Shown: positions 1-7,792, numbered from the stretch's first letter. The stretch: DNA of 8,951 nucleotides from CAZFLY01 sp964519995 (GCA_964519995.1 CAZFLY010000088.1:1-8951), one strand, 5' to 3'. Notes: a model not told the origin generated them from the sequence alone. Program-made: numbers and translations.

Positions 1-147
1 ATGACATAAGCGCAAATTTTAATCACAATTGGTATTATCTCACGGATATCATCCGAAGGGTGCTAAAAAAAGAGGGAGACAGCGACCCCCCTTGGATTTT
101 GGCTTACCCGGTCTGCCGCCCCCCCTAGAGAAGAAGGAAGGAGTATT

Positions 148-270
148 ATGAGTAGCGGACGTTCAATGCACTACTGTTTGTCCATTCAACCCCTTTACCT
201 AAAGTATAGCTTATTTCCTGTAAGGTGCAAAAAATCCAAGGCAAATTTTTATGGTACCGAAGGGGGCTGA
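148..270 (+). CDS. Possible 40-residue small ORF, unknown
   Basis: A short ORF starts with ATG at 148 and ends at TGA 268-270. Its main support is an excellent Shine-Dalgarno sequence, AAGGAAGGAG, ending 4 bases before the ATG. The product begins MSSGRSMHYCLSIQPLYLKY, has two cysteines (residues 10 and 27) and a basic stretch (RCKKSK) near the C-terminus. There is no signal peptide and no recognised domain. It lies about 240 bases upstream of gyrA on the same strand, so it could be a small independent gene, a leader ORF or the remnant of a longer gene. I cannot assign a function, and chance remains a realistic explanation. Confidence 0.3.
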   Translation: MSSGRSMHYCLSIQPLYLKYSLFPVRCKKSKANFYGTEGG

Positions 271-367
271 ATATAGTGGTTATGGTGGTTCATTATTGTG
301 ACTATGATGGCTGGCAGGCTGGTAGCAAAACAAAAGCGACTCACAAAGTGCCAGGTGATTGTAATGC

Positions 368-396
368 TTGACTTTTCGCAGAATTGCGGTTAGTCT
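368..396 (+). promoter_or_regulatory. Tentative promoter for gyrA-holA
   Basis: TTGACT (368-373) is followed after 17 bases by TAGTCT (391-396). The -35 box matches the sigma-70 consensus at five of six positions. The -10 box keeps only the first two bases and the last T. It would give a leader of roughly 105 bases before gyrA. Position and spacing are good, but the -10 is weak. Confidence 0.3.
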
Positions 397-507
397 GCAC
401 ACCCGAAAGAGCCTGATTGGAGATGGCAAATCCAGCCACACTCGTACTTGCTCTGACCTAATGACGATCAATCTGAAATCGGAAGTTCAGATATCGAGAT
501 ATAGGAT

Positions 508-3207
508 ATGAAAGAAGTACAGAAGGTCCAGGAACGTTTCGAAGATATGCGGATTCTTGATGAGCTGAAGAATTCGTACCTCAACTATGCGATGAGCGTC
601 ATTGTTTCGCGTGCCCTGCCGGACGTGCGTGATGGTTTGAAACCGTCGCAGAGACGCATACTGGTTGCAATGCATGATTTGAATCTTGGCCCACGCAGCA
701 AGCACCGCAAGTGCGCAAAGATTGCAGGTGATACGAGTGGTAATTACCACCCGCATGGTGAGGGGGTTGTTTATCCGACTCTGGTACGTATGGGCCAGCC
801 ATGGAATATGCGCTATCCGCTGATCGATCCGCAGGGCAACTTTGGCAGCGTAGATGGAGACCCGCCGGCTGCAATGAGATACACCGAAGCGAGAATGACC
901 TCAGCGGCTGTGGAAATGCTGGAAGATATCAACCACGACACGGTGGATTTTGTCGCTAATTATGATGAGACGCGGATGGAACCTACGGTCTTACCTTCGA
1001 GGTTTCCCGATCTTCTGGTCAACGGCTCGACCGGTATTGCTGTCGGTATGGCGACTAATATTCCGCCGCACAACATTGCTGAAATTTGTGATGCTCTGTT
1101 GTTAATGATCAATGACCCAGCCTGTGGATTCAAAGACATCATGAAGGTTCTGCCTGGGCCGGACTTTCCAACAGGCGGTATTATTTGTGGCAAGAAGGGG
1201 ATTATTGATGCGTACACCACTGGCCGAGGCCATCTTACCGTCCGAGCAAAGGTGGAGATCGAGACAAGCAAAAGAGCAAGAGAAAGAATCGTGATAACAG
1301 AAATACCCTATACGGTTGTCAAGACAACCATTGTCTCGAAGATTGCAGATTGCGTCCATAATAACACCATTCCAGAAATTGCCGACATTAGGGATGAATC
1401 GGACCGACATGGTATTAGGATTGTGGTGGACTTAAAGAAAGACACCGACACCGAAGTCGTCCTTAACAAGCTTTACCGTTACACTCCACTGCAGAATACA
1501 TTTGCTGTTGCCAATATTGCTCTGGTTAATAATAGACCCGAAACACTCAATATCAGGCAGTTCCTCGAATGCTATGTTGATCATCGTAAGACCGTTGTCC
1601 GCCGGCGGACCAAATACCTGCTGAAAAGGTGCAGAAACAGGGCCCACATCCTGGAGGGTCTTATCTTAGCTGTCAGTGACATCGATGAAATCATAGAGCT
1701 GATTAAAAAATCCCCCGATGCCCCAACGGCCAAATTAAATCTGATGAAAAAACCGTTGAGACTGGCTGAGGTGGCGACGCTAAAGAGGATTCTGCCCAAG
1801 ACCTTCGTCAAGGAAAAAAGCAAAGGTAAGCACTATCTGACCGGTCCACAAGCTGATGCCATCTTGGCCATGCAGTTGCAGAGATTAACTGGGCTGGAAA
1901 TTGAAAAGCTGGCTAAAGAATATGCCGAGCTGACTGAGCAGATAGAGGGCTACGAGAAAATTTTAGCCGATGAAGCAGTCCTTCTGGATATTATTAGGGA
2001 AGACATATACGAGATTAAAGAAAAATACAGCGACGAGAGACGCACAAAAATAACTGAGAAAGTGCAGACATTCGCTATCGAAGATTTGATTGCCGAGGAG
2101 GAAGTTATCGTCACGGTCAGTCACGGCGGATACGTTAAAAGAATGCCGATTGATACTTACCGCAGACAAGGCCGTGGTGGGATAGGAATTATCGGCTCGG
2201 ACACCAAAGAGGGAGATTTCATAAAGCATCTGTTCGTGGCTTCCACCCATGATTATTTGCTTATCTTTACCAACCGTGGCAAGTGTTATTGGCTGAAAGT
2301 CTATGATGTCCCAAGTATGTCGAGACAGAGCAAAGGCAGAAACATTGTCAATCTGCTAAAGCTCGGCGAGCAGCGGATAGCATCTGTGATCAGTGTAAGC
2401 AGCTTTGACGGCGAAGACGGACAAGGGCGTCAACTTATTATGGCGACGAAGAGTGGCGTTGTCAAAAAGACAAGACTCACTGCTTACAGCAATCCTCGCT
2501 CGACGGGTGTGATAGCAATCAATCTCGATCCCAATGATGATTTAATTGGTGTAGCACTGACTACGGGTTCGGACCGCGTTATACTAGGCACGCGTGATGG
2601 TATGACAATATGCTTTGATGAAAAGGATGTTCGCTCAATGGGTCGGGCTTCGAGAGGTGTAAGAGGCATAAAGCTGCGTCCCGGAGATGTTGTGGTCGGA
2701 ATGGTGATTGTCGTGGAAAAGGCCTCGCTGTTTACTGTTTGCGAAAACGGCTATGGCAAACGGACAGTTATCGAAAATTATAGGCCGCAGAGCCGAGGCG
2801 GAGTGGGTCTGAAAAATATCAAGACGACCGCCAGAAACGGTAAAGTCGTGGCACTTGAAGCCGTACAAAACAACGATGATTTGATGTTGATAACGGCAAA
2901 TGGAATGATTATTCGTACAGGTCTCGATGAAATACGTTCGATTGGCAGAAACACACAAGGGGTGCGCTTGATTAAACTTAAATCCAGTGACAAACTCGTC
3001 GCCGCAGAGAAGATAGTGGCCGAAGAGTCAAACCACACGAAGAAAGAAAAAACCAGCGAAGAAAAACAGCAGTCTGAACCTGAATCCAAACAGCCAACCA
3101 AGACTCGGCAGAAAACTCAGCGAGGTTCAAAAGCTGTCTCAAAAACGCAAACCAGAAAAGCTAACAAAGCGACATCGAAGAAAAAGAGCCATAAGAAAAA
3201 ACGTTAA
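508..3207 (+). CDS. gyrA: DNA gyrase subunit A
   Basis: GyrA is the DNA-cleaving and wrapping subunit of the A2B2 gyrase, which introduces negative supercoils using ATP. At 899 residues it is close to the family norm (875 in E. coli). The catalytic tyrosine is Tyr125 in AAMRYTEARM, after Arg124. The breakage-reunion domain spans about 20-500. The C-terminal wrapping domain (about 530-830) shows six blades and a GyrA box, QGRGGIG (554-560), which favours gyrase over topoisomerase IV. An in-frame TAG at 502-504 makes ATG 508 the earliest start; the ribosome binding site is weak, and Met14 is a less likely alternative. Two features are unusual. The residues matching E. coli Ser83 and Asp87 are Gly86 and Pro90. 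The last 60 residues form a strongly basic, low-complexity tail. holA follows after 43 bases. Confidence 0.97.
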   Translation: MKEVQKVQERFEDMRILDELKNSYLNYAMSVIVSRALPDVRDGLKPSQRRILVAMHDLNLGPRSKHRKCAKIAGDTSGNYHPHGEGVVYPTLVRMGQPWNMRYPLIDPQGNFGSVDGDPPAAMRYTEARMTSAAVEMLEDINHDTVDFVANYDETRMEPTVLPSRFPDLLVNGSTGIAVGMATNIPPHNIAEICDALLLMINDPACGFKDIMKVLPGPDFPTGGIICGKKGIIDAYTTGRGHLTVRAKVEIETSKRARERIVITEIPYTVVKTTIVSKIADCVHNNTIPEIADIRDESDRHGIRIVVDLKKDTDTEVVLNKLYRYTPLQNTFAVANIALVNNRPETLNIRQFLECYVDHRKTVVRRRTKYLLKRCRNRAHILEGLILAVSDIDEIIELIKKSPDAPTAKLNLMKKPLRLAEVATLKRILPKTFVKEKSKGKHYLTGPQADAILAMQLQRLTGLEIEKLAKEYAELTEQIEGYEKILADEAVLLDIIREDIYEIKEKYSDERRTKITEKVQTFAIEDLIAEEEVIVTVSHGGYVKRMPIDTYRRQGRGGIGIIGSDTKEGDFIKHLFVASTHDYLLIFTNRGKCYWLKVYDVPSMSRQSKGRNIVNLLKLGEQRIASVISVSSFDGEDGQGRQLIMATKSGVVKKTRLTAYSNPRSTGVIAINLDPNDDLIGVALTTGSDRVILGTRDGMTICFDEKDVRSMGRASRGVRGIKLRPGDVVVGMVIVVEKASLFTVCENGYGKRTVIENYRPQSRGGVGLKNIKTTARNGKVVALEAVQNNDDLMLITANGMIIRTGLDEIRSIGRNTQGVRLIKLKSSDKLVAAEKIVAEESNHTKKEKTSEEKQQSEPESKQPTKTRQKTQRGSKAVSKTQTRKANKATSKKKSHKKKR

Positions 3208-3216
3208 TGGAAAGTG

Positions 3217-3237
3217 CTCCCTACTATGCGGAGGGAG
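3217..3237 (+). promoter_or_regulatory. Hairpin covering the holA ribosome binding site
   Basis: CTCCCT (3217-3222) and AGGGAG (3232-3237) form a perfect 6-bp stem with a 9-base loop in the gyrA-holA gap. The right arm is the only good Shine-Dalgarno-like sequence before holA, 13 bases from its ATG. Pairing would hide it, so holA translation may be low or need opening of the hairpin. No T-run follows, so this is not a terminator. Confidence 0.35.
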
Positions 3238-3250
3238 AATCTGAGCGGGC

Positions 3251-4270
3251 ATGGCAAAAGGCAATTCTAGGCTGAATAAAACAGCAGAGCTAATCTACGT
3301 TATTGCGGGCAAAAATGACAGTCTTGTGGGTGCACAGTGTAGCATGGTCATCAATGAGTTGCTTGCGCCTTTGGAAAGATCGACCGGTCTGCTTACGGTC
3401 GATGGAGATGAGGCTTCAGCGGCTAATGTACTCGATGAGCTGCGGACCACCCCTTTTCTGACCAAAAAGCGGGTTGTTCTCATCAAAAACGCGGATAGTT
3501 TTATATCAAAGAACCGCCAGTTGCTGGAGAGGTATTTTGACAATCCCTGCGCTACAGGTGTCCTTGTGTTGGCCGTAAGCAGTTGGCCGAGCCAGACGAG
3601 ACTGGCGAAGAAGCTGCCTGAGATTGGTAAATTGATTAGTGTCACGCAACCCAAGCCATGGCAGTTGCCGCAGCGTTTATCACAGTATGCGAGGGATGCG
3701 CATGATAGAGTTCTTGAAAAGCAGGCCGCGGAATTATTGATGGAACTTGTGGGTGATGACCTTGCTCGTTTGTACAGCGAGATCGATAAGCTTGCTTTAT
3801 TCGTTGGGGACGAAAAGAACATACGGGAGCGTGACATAGAGCTTTTAATTGGGCACAACCGAATATTCGGTGCTTTTGAAGTTATTGATAGGGTTACTGC
3901 GGATGATATTGGGACAGCGGTGGATCGGCTAAGAAGGATGTTCGCCGAGGATAGAACTGCTGAATATATGGTGGTCGGAGCTTTTGCTTTTCACTTACGC
4001 AAGCTGTTCGAGGCAAAAGTTTTGCTCGGCATGGGAGTAAGCGTAGCAGAAGTTACAAAAAGACTTCGGATTTGGAGCAACAAAGATAGATTCTTTTCGC
4101 AGATCCGCAGGATGTCCCTGGCACACATTGGCAATAGCTTGCAGAAGCTGGCAGAGATTGACCATGCAGTAAAGACAGGCCGAACAAGGGTACCGATTGC
4201 CATGGAACAATTTGTGCTCGGTCTGATTGCTGAGTCGCAAGTGGACGAAAGCGTTATAAGGAGCAATTAG
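3251..4270 (+). CDS. holA: DNA polymerase III subunit delta
   Basis: Delta is the clamp-opening 'wrench' of the replicative clamp loader: it binds the beta sliding clamp and, with delta-prime and tau/gamma, loads it on primed DNA. The 339-residue length matches the family (343 in E. coli). The N-terminal AAA+-like domain has no usable Walker A, as expected for delta. Family hallmarks are the TTPFLTKKRVVLIKNADSF strand-helix segment (66-84), GDDLARLYSEIDKL (168-181), and FEVIDRVTADDIGTAVDRL (209-227). The C-terminal helical collar domain includes HLRKLFEAKVLL (248-259) and LAEIDHAVKTGR (300-311). ATG 3251 is the first start after an in-frame TGA at 3242-3244. The gene is probably co-transcribed with gyrA. 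It ends 17 bases from the stop of the convergent DUF1848 gene. Confidence 0.93.
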   Translation: MAKGNSRLNKTAELIYVIAGKNDSLVGAQCSMVINELLAPLERSTGLLTVDGDEASAANVLDELRTTPFLTKKRVVLIKNADSFISKNRQLLERYFDNPCATGVLVLAVSSWPSQTRLAKKLPEIGKLISVTQPKPWQLPQRLSQYARDAHDRVLEKQAAELLMELVGDDLARLYSEIDKLALFVGDEKNIRERDIELLIGHNRIFGAFEVIDRVTADDIGTAVDRLRRMFAEDRTAEYMVVGAFAFHLRKLFEAKVLLGMGVSVAEVTKRLRIWSNKDRFFSQIRRMSLAHIGNSLQKLAEIDHAVKTGRTRVPIAMEQFVLGLIAESQVDESVIRSN

Positions 4271-4287
4271 TAGTATCTTACTATTCA

Positions 4288-5247
4288 TCAATGGGGCGGG
4301 CAAAATAGCTTCGGCTGGTCGACGGAGTTTTGCATTTCGGCAAGCCATTTTTCGGACTGAAATTTGCTGTAACCGAGGAAAGCTGAGGATGGGTCGTGGG
4401 TGATAAAGGCAGCGTAAGAATTTTCTTTGTTTGTATTTGCGTAGCAGTACATACAGCCGTGGGGACAGGTGTTATAGGTACCTATGTCGATGCTTTCTGT
4501 GCAGCCACATTGTTCTCTTGTAGGTTTTTCGACATATTGCAGGCCTTGCGGATAAAACAAGGCTTCAATGATGCTGCCATCAATGCAGTGGGCCTTTTTA
4601 ATGTTTTCATTGACCAGATAATCACCGCAACAGGAATACATTTGAATTCCGTGGCGCTTGGCAATGACCGATAGAGCGTTTGCCAACTCAATTTTATGGT
4701 AGTCGGTGATGTCACTGACTTTGATACCTGTCGTTTTTTTAAGTTGGTCAAAATTATATTTGACCTTGTTATATTCTGTTACGAAGCTGAAGTAGCAACG
4801 CTCGACTAAACCCTCAAACTCAGTTGTTAGCTTCTCGAAGGCCTTTATGTAGGAATCGTGGTCACAGATGTCGGAGATAATGATCGGATCAAATCGCCAA
4901 TTAATATAGCTGGGCGAATACATCCGACTTAAGAGCTTTAACGTATTAATAGCTGGTTGCCTGTCCACGTTGCTTTCGAATATGCTCGGCAGGCCGGTGA
5001 TGGTATAGTTAAAATAGAATTTATAGCCCAAATCGTTGATGATTTTTAGATTATCCAGAAATGGTGTGAAATTTTTTGACCAGAAGACAAAGCAGGTGAC
5101 ATCAGCGGGTTTTAGAGAAATAATGTATTTCTGGCCGCCCAATGGATTAACTATACCGGCGAAACCTTTCTTTAACCGGTTCATAAACCAATCGCCATAG
5201 AAAGCTGGTATATCTGTTCTGCGAGAAACTGAGACAATTTTCTTCAT
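4288..5247 (-). CDS. DUF1848 family protein, Fe-S candidate
   Basis: This 319-residue protein belongs to the DUF1848 family, known by the N-terminal IVSVSRRTDIPAFYGDWF (4-21) followed by FVFWSKNFTPF (53-63). Its biochemical function is not established as far as I know. The C-terminus carries a cysteine cluster: Cys247 and Cys249, then CPHGCMYCYAN with Cys261, Cys265 and Cys268. This CX3CX2C spacing is the [4Fe-4S] motif of radical SAM enzymes, but placed at the C-terminal end instead of near the N-terminus. Cys206-Cys207 (SCCGD) and Cys221 may add ligands. There is no signal peptide or membrane segment, so it is probably cytoplasmic. A redox or radical SAM-like enzyme is plausible but inferred. 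The gene has its own promoter and seems to be a single-gene unit, convergent with holA. The ribosome binding site is weak (AAAAG next to the ATG). Confidence 0.88.
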   Translation of the reverse strand: MKKIVSVSRRTDIPAFYGDWFMNRLKKGFAGIVNPLGGQKYIISLKPADVTCFVFWSKNFTPFLDNLKIINDLGYKFYFNYTITGLPSIFESNVDRQPAINTLKLLSRMYSPSYINWRFDPIIISDICDHDSYIKAFEKLTTEFEGLVERCYFSFVTEYNKVKYNFDQLKKTTGIKVSDITDYHKIELANALSVIAKRHGIQMYSCCGDYLVNENIKKAHCIDGSIIEALFYPQGLQYVEKPTREQCGCTESIDIGTYNTCPHGCMYCYANTNKENSYAAFITHDPSSAFLGYSKFQSEKWLAEMQNSVDQPKLFCPPH

Positions 5248-5301
5248 CTTTTAATTGTAGCCTGCATTGTTGTGTACTAAGCCTATTTGTTTTGTCTAAG
5301 C

Positions 5302-5331
5302 AGCATATTGAATAATAGTATTCACTGTCAA
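5302..5331 (-). promoter_or_regulatory. Promoter of the DUF1848 gene
   Basis: On the - strand, TTGACA (5331-5326, perfect -35) is followed after 18 bases by TATGCT (5307-5302, four of six -10 matches). The start of transcription would be near 5295, giving a leader of about 48 bases before the ATG at 5247. The perfect -35 makes it credible despite the modest -10. Confidence 0.5.
5309..5324. promoter_or_regulatory. Operator-like dyad inside the promoter spacer
   Basis: TGAATA-ATAG-TATTCA (+ strand) is a perfect 6+6 inverted repeat with a 4-base centre, lying entirely between the -35 and -10 boxes of the DUF1848 promoter. A dyad here is a classic repressor site geometry. AT-rich palindromes also arise by chance, and no regulator is encoded nearby. 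Confidence 0.35.
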
Positions 5332-5407
5332 TTTCTAAGCTACGATGGCTTTTCTTATTGAGCCTAACGTGCGGTGCGTCATGCTGGAAGTGTATTAGTT
5401 GTTTTTA

Positions 5408-7753
5408 TCACCTGGTTGGCAAGGGTGGGCTTGAGGGCTTGGTTTCATTATAGTATATGTCGCGGGCCTTGACGCTAAAGCGGAGACGTAGCCCGGCTCT
5501 GCCGACTTTGGTACTATATGAGGGTGAGGACTGCCATTCTTTACTGCTAAAGCGCGAATCTTCGCACACGAAGAAGTATTCCACACCGCCGCTTTCGTCT
5601 GTGGCTTCCGCTGCGGTCATTTCTGCCCAGTAGTTGAAATCACCTCCATGATCGACTTCTTTCGGCTCGCCGTCCTCAGCCCATCGCATCGGATCGGGCG
5701 TTGGCGGTTGAAGATCAATAGTGACAGGCACTGAATGTGCGGTAGGATTTTGATTTGGCGACTTGTCCCTCGCTCTGGCCACGAAAGTGTATATTCCTTT
5801 TGGCAATGAGTTGGCTTCATATACTGGGCTATCCTGCCATTCGCTGCTGTGAGCCGTATGCGAAGTGCACTCGAACTGATATTCTACGTTGCTATCATCG
5901 TGTGCCTCTGTCGCGACCATCCGGATTGAGGTGGGCGATGTTGGGTATGGTTCAGTTTGCCATGTCGCGGGATTAGGTGTTGGCGGCGTAGTGTCTTCTG
6001 GTAAAGTGGTAGCGCCATGGCGTTGCGACCATTCAGTCTCCAGTAGATTCCCTTTATTGCGGGCTTTGACTCTATACCAGTATAGGGTGTCAGGCAAGAG
6101 TTCTGAAACTTCCCACAATGGCTCTTCGCCCGGCCCAAATGAAATCCACCCGCTATTGACGTCCGGATAGAAGTAATCCTCAAAGTAGTACTCTACACCG
6201 CTGCCGTCTGTGGAAATGGCGGTTGCGGCTACCATTGCTATTGAGTATGGTGAGGTCGCATAGGGCATTGTCGTCCACGTCATAGGATCTGGGACGGGTG
6301 GCGTTGGTGTAGGCGGATTTTGGTGCCAATTGTTGCCGAAGACAGCAAAATCTTCAAAATTCACTACACCATCTCTGGTGAGGTCCTGGGCCAGCAGAGC
6401 TTCATTGTAGAGCCACTTGTTCACCCAAAGAGCAAAATCGCTGTAGTCAATCCAGCCATCGTGGTTCAGGTCCGCGATATTTCCTATATAAGACGGTGAC
6501 ATGCTTGCCTCAGCGGTACCGCCATACGCGCCCATATTGATTCGTTTGCCGTTTGGCCATAATTCTTTTGTCCAATCGGAACCGGGATCGCCACCGTCCA
6601 CACAACTGCTGGTTTCGCTGTCGGCGAGCCAGGTTTGGCTAAAGGAATCCCATCTGCCGCTTTCTGATTTCAAATGATAGTCGCCATCCACCCAGAAATC
6701 ATCGCTTTCATCAGGGGTTCCGTTTGCATCCCAGTATCCACTGATTGCGAAGAGTGGATCGATGATGATGTCGCCGAGTCCGACCGTTGCTCCACCTCCC
6801 AAATTACTGCCTTGATTCATCCAGAAGCTGTTGTATGAATTACTGCACTGGCCGTGAATACCGCCGGTAGAGTTTGCTCTGTTGAATGTAATAATATTAT
6901 TGTATACAAGGTTCGGACAGTTACTCAGGCCGCCGCCGTTTTCGCCTGCTTTGTTTCCCACCACAGTGTTGTTGTATATCGAACCGGAACAGTTATACAA
7001 GCCTCCGCCTGAGCTGCCGGCTCGATTGCCGGCAATTACATTGTTTTTGATATCACCGCCGCAGCCGGAGATTGCACCACCGCTGAAAGAGGCGTAATTA
7101 TCTGAAATCATATTGCCGGTGATTTCACCATTGCAGTCGTGTATTGCTCCGCCAAAGCCCGGCTCGTAGTTCAGGTTGCTTGAGATAAAGTTGTTAATTA
7201 TAGGTCCGTTGCAATCAGCTATACCGGCACTATTTTGCGAAATGATATTGTTGGTAATTGGCCCATGGCATTGGTATATGCCTGCCTGACTGTTATATCT
7301 TATCATATTGTCCAATATGGTTGGCATAGCGTCATTCTGCCCGCTAAGGCCATAGTCGGAGCAATCTTCGATGATGTTTTTTGCGATTGTTGGTGAGCTG
7401 CCGTAACAGTAGATGCCTCTTCCACTGATAGTGAAGCCGGTAAGCACAGAATTACTATCCTCGCCGAAGTCAGAAATAACACTATGGCCGGAGTTTATAG
7501 TGATGGTTGTTGACTGGACAATGCCTGGATTATTTGGATCTTCGCTGGTGACTGTAACGGCTCTGCCGTTGAAGGAAATGTTCCCGCCATACGTGCCGGG
7601 CTTTACTACAATTGTATCACCGTCGCTGGCAAAGTTGATTGCATCCTGGATATTATCGAACTGTACAGACCCATCATCATCGACAGTGATGATTTTTGCC
7701 TGACAGGGAACGACCAGTAGTACGGAGATAAAGGCTAAAAACAGCGTTTTCAT
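5408..7753 (-). CDS. Secreted beta-helix protein with dockerin-like loops
   Basis: This 781-residue exported protein has a signal peptide (1-19, likely cut after VPCQA). A right-handed parallel beta-helix covers about 25-335 and opens like many planctomycete 'probable pectate lyase/NosD-like' proteins (NIQDAINFASDGDTIVVKPGTY). In the later coils one cysteine recurs exactly every 24 residues (207, 231, 255, 279, 303), with a parallel Asn ladder. After an INMGAYGGTAEAS linker come two dockerin-like calcium loops, DLNHDGWIDYSDF (428-440) and DLTRDGVVNFEDF (457-469). Three Ig/FN3-like domains (about 486-588, 589-681, 682-781) follow, each beginning PPxPxPxxW and containing VEYxFE/VEYFFV. No membrane anchor or sorting tail is visible. 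It probably works outside the cytoplasm in polysaccharide binding, cleavage or surface structure; catalytic residues cannot be assigned. GGAGGA lies 11 bases before the ATG. It ends in tandem stops TGA-TAA. Confidence 0.9.
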   Translation of the reverse strand: MKTLFLAFISVLLVVPCQAKIITVDDDGSVQFDNIQDAINFASDGDTIVVKPGTYGGNISFNGRAVTVTSEDPNNPGIVQSTTITINSGHSVISDFGEDSNSVLTGFTISGRGIYCYGSSPTIAKNIIEDCSDYGLSGQNDAMPTILDNMIRYNSQAGIYQCHGPITNNIISQNSAGIADCNGPIINNFISSNLNYEPGFGGAIHDCNGEITGNMISDNYASFSGGAISGCGGDIKNNVIAGNRAGSSGGGLYNCSGSIYNNTVVGNKAGENGGGLSNCPNLVYNNIITFNRANSTGGIHGQCSNSYNSFWMNQGSNLGGGATVGLGDIIIDPLFAISGYWDANGTPDESDDFWVDGDYHLKSESGRWDSFSQTWLADSETSSCVDGGDPGSDWTKELWPNGKRINMGAYGGTAEASMSPSYIGNIADLNHDGWIDYSDFALWVNKWLYNEALLAQDLTRDGVVNFEDFAVFGNNWHQNPPTPTPPVPDPMTWTTMPYATSPYSIAMVAATAISTDGSGVEYYFEDYFYPDVNSGWISFGPGEEPLWEVSELLPDTLYWYRVKARNKGNLLETEWSQRHGATTLPEDTTPPTPNPATWQTEPYPTSPTSIRMVATEAHDDSNVEYQFECTSHTAHSSEWQDSPVYEANSLPKGIYTFVARARDKSPNQNPTAHSVPVTIDLQPPTPDPMRWAEDGEPKEVDHGGDFNYWAEMTAAEATDESGGVEYFFVCEDSRFSSKEWQSSPSYSTKVGRAGLRLRFSVKARDIYYNETKPSSPPLPTR

Positions 7754-7792
7754 CCAGTCATCAATCCTCCCCGGGTATTAATATCGGCTTGT

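Larger units (their letters stand above)
1..507. other. Gene-poor region upstream of gyrA
   Basis: No convincing long gene lies here, and nothing resembles gyrB, which often precedes gyrA. The left edge contains an A7 run (65-71) and two C-rich tracts (around 86-91 and 119-125), an odd low-complexity patch that could be the scar of a repeat or mobile element. A + strand frame open from position 3 to the TAG at 126-128 (41 codons) could be the end of a gene cut by the window edge, but I recognise no family in it. A 40-codon ORF with a strong ribosome binding site follows (148-270). The remainder up to gyrA contains only a tentative promoter at 368-396. I see no tRNA or clear terminator. Confidence 0.5.

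Noticed and set aside
3..128. 41-codon + strand frame open from the window edge, possible end of a transposase or other gene
   Set aside because: No recognisable family motif, and a run of this length is not rare by chance; kept only as a remark.
3295..3858. Long 187-codon open frame antisense to holA
   Set aside because: The product is Ser-rich, low in structure and has no motif; it is the mirror of a well-supported holA frame.
4270..4284. TAGTA-TCT-TACTA hairpin between holA and the DUF1848 gene as a terminator
   Set aside because: The stem is short and AT-only in large part, and no T-tract follows on either strand.
5884..6183. Open frames on both strands inside the beta-helix protein gene
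   Set aside because: They are alternative frames of repeat-rich coding DNA; the 781-codon frame has a signal peptide, dockerin loops and a promoter.
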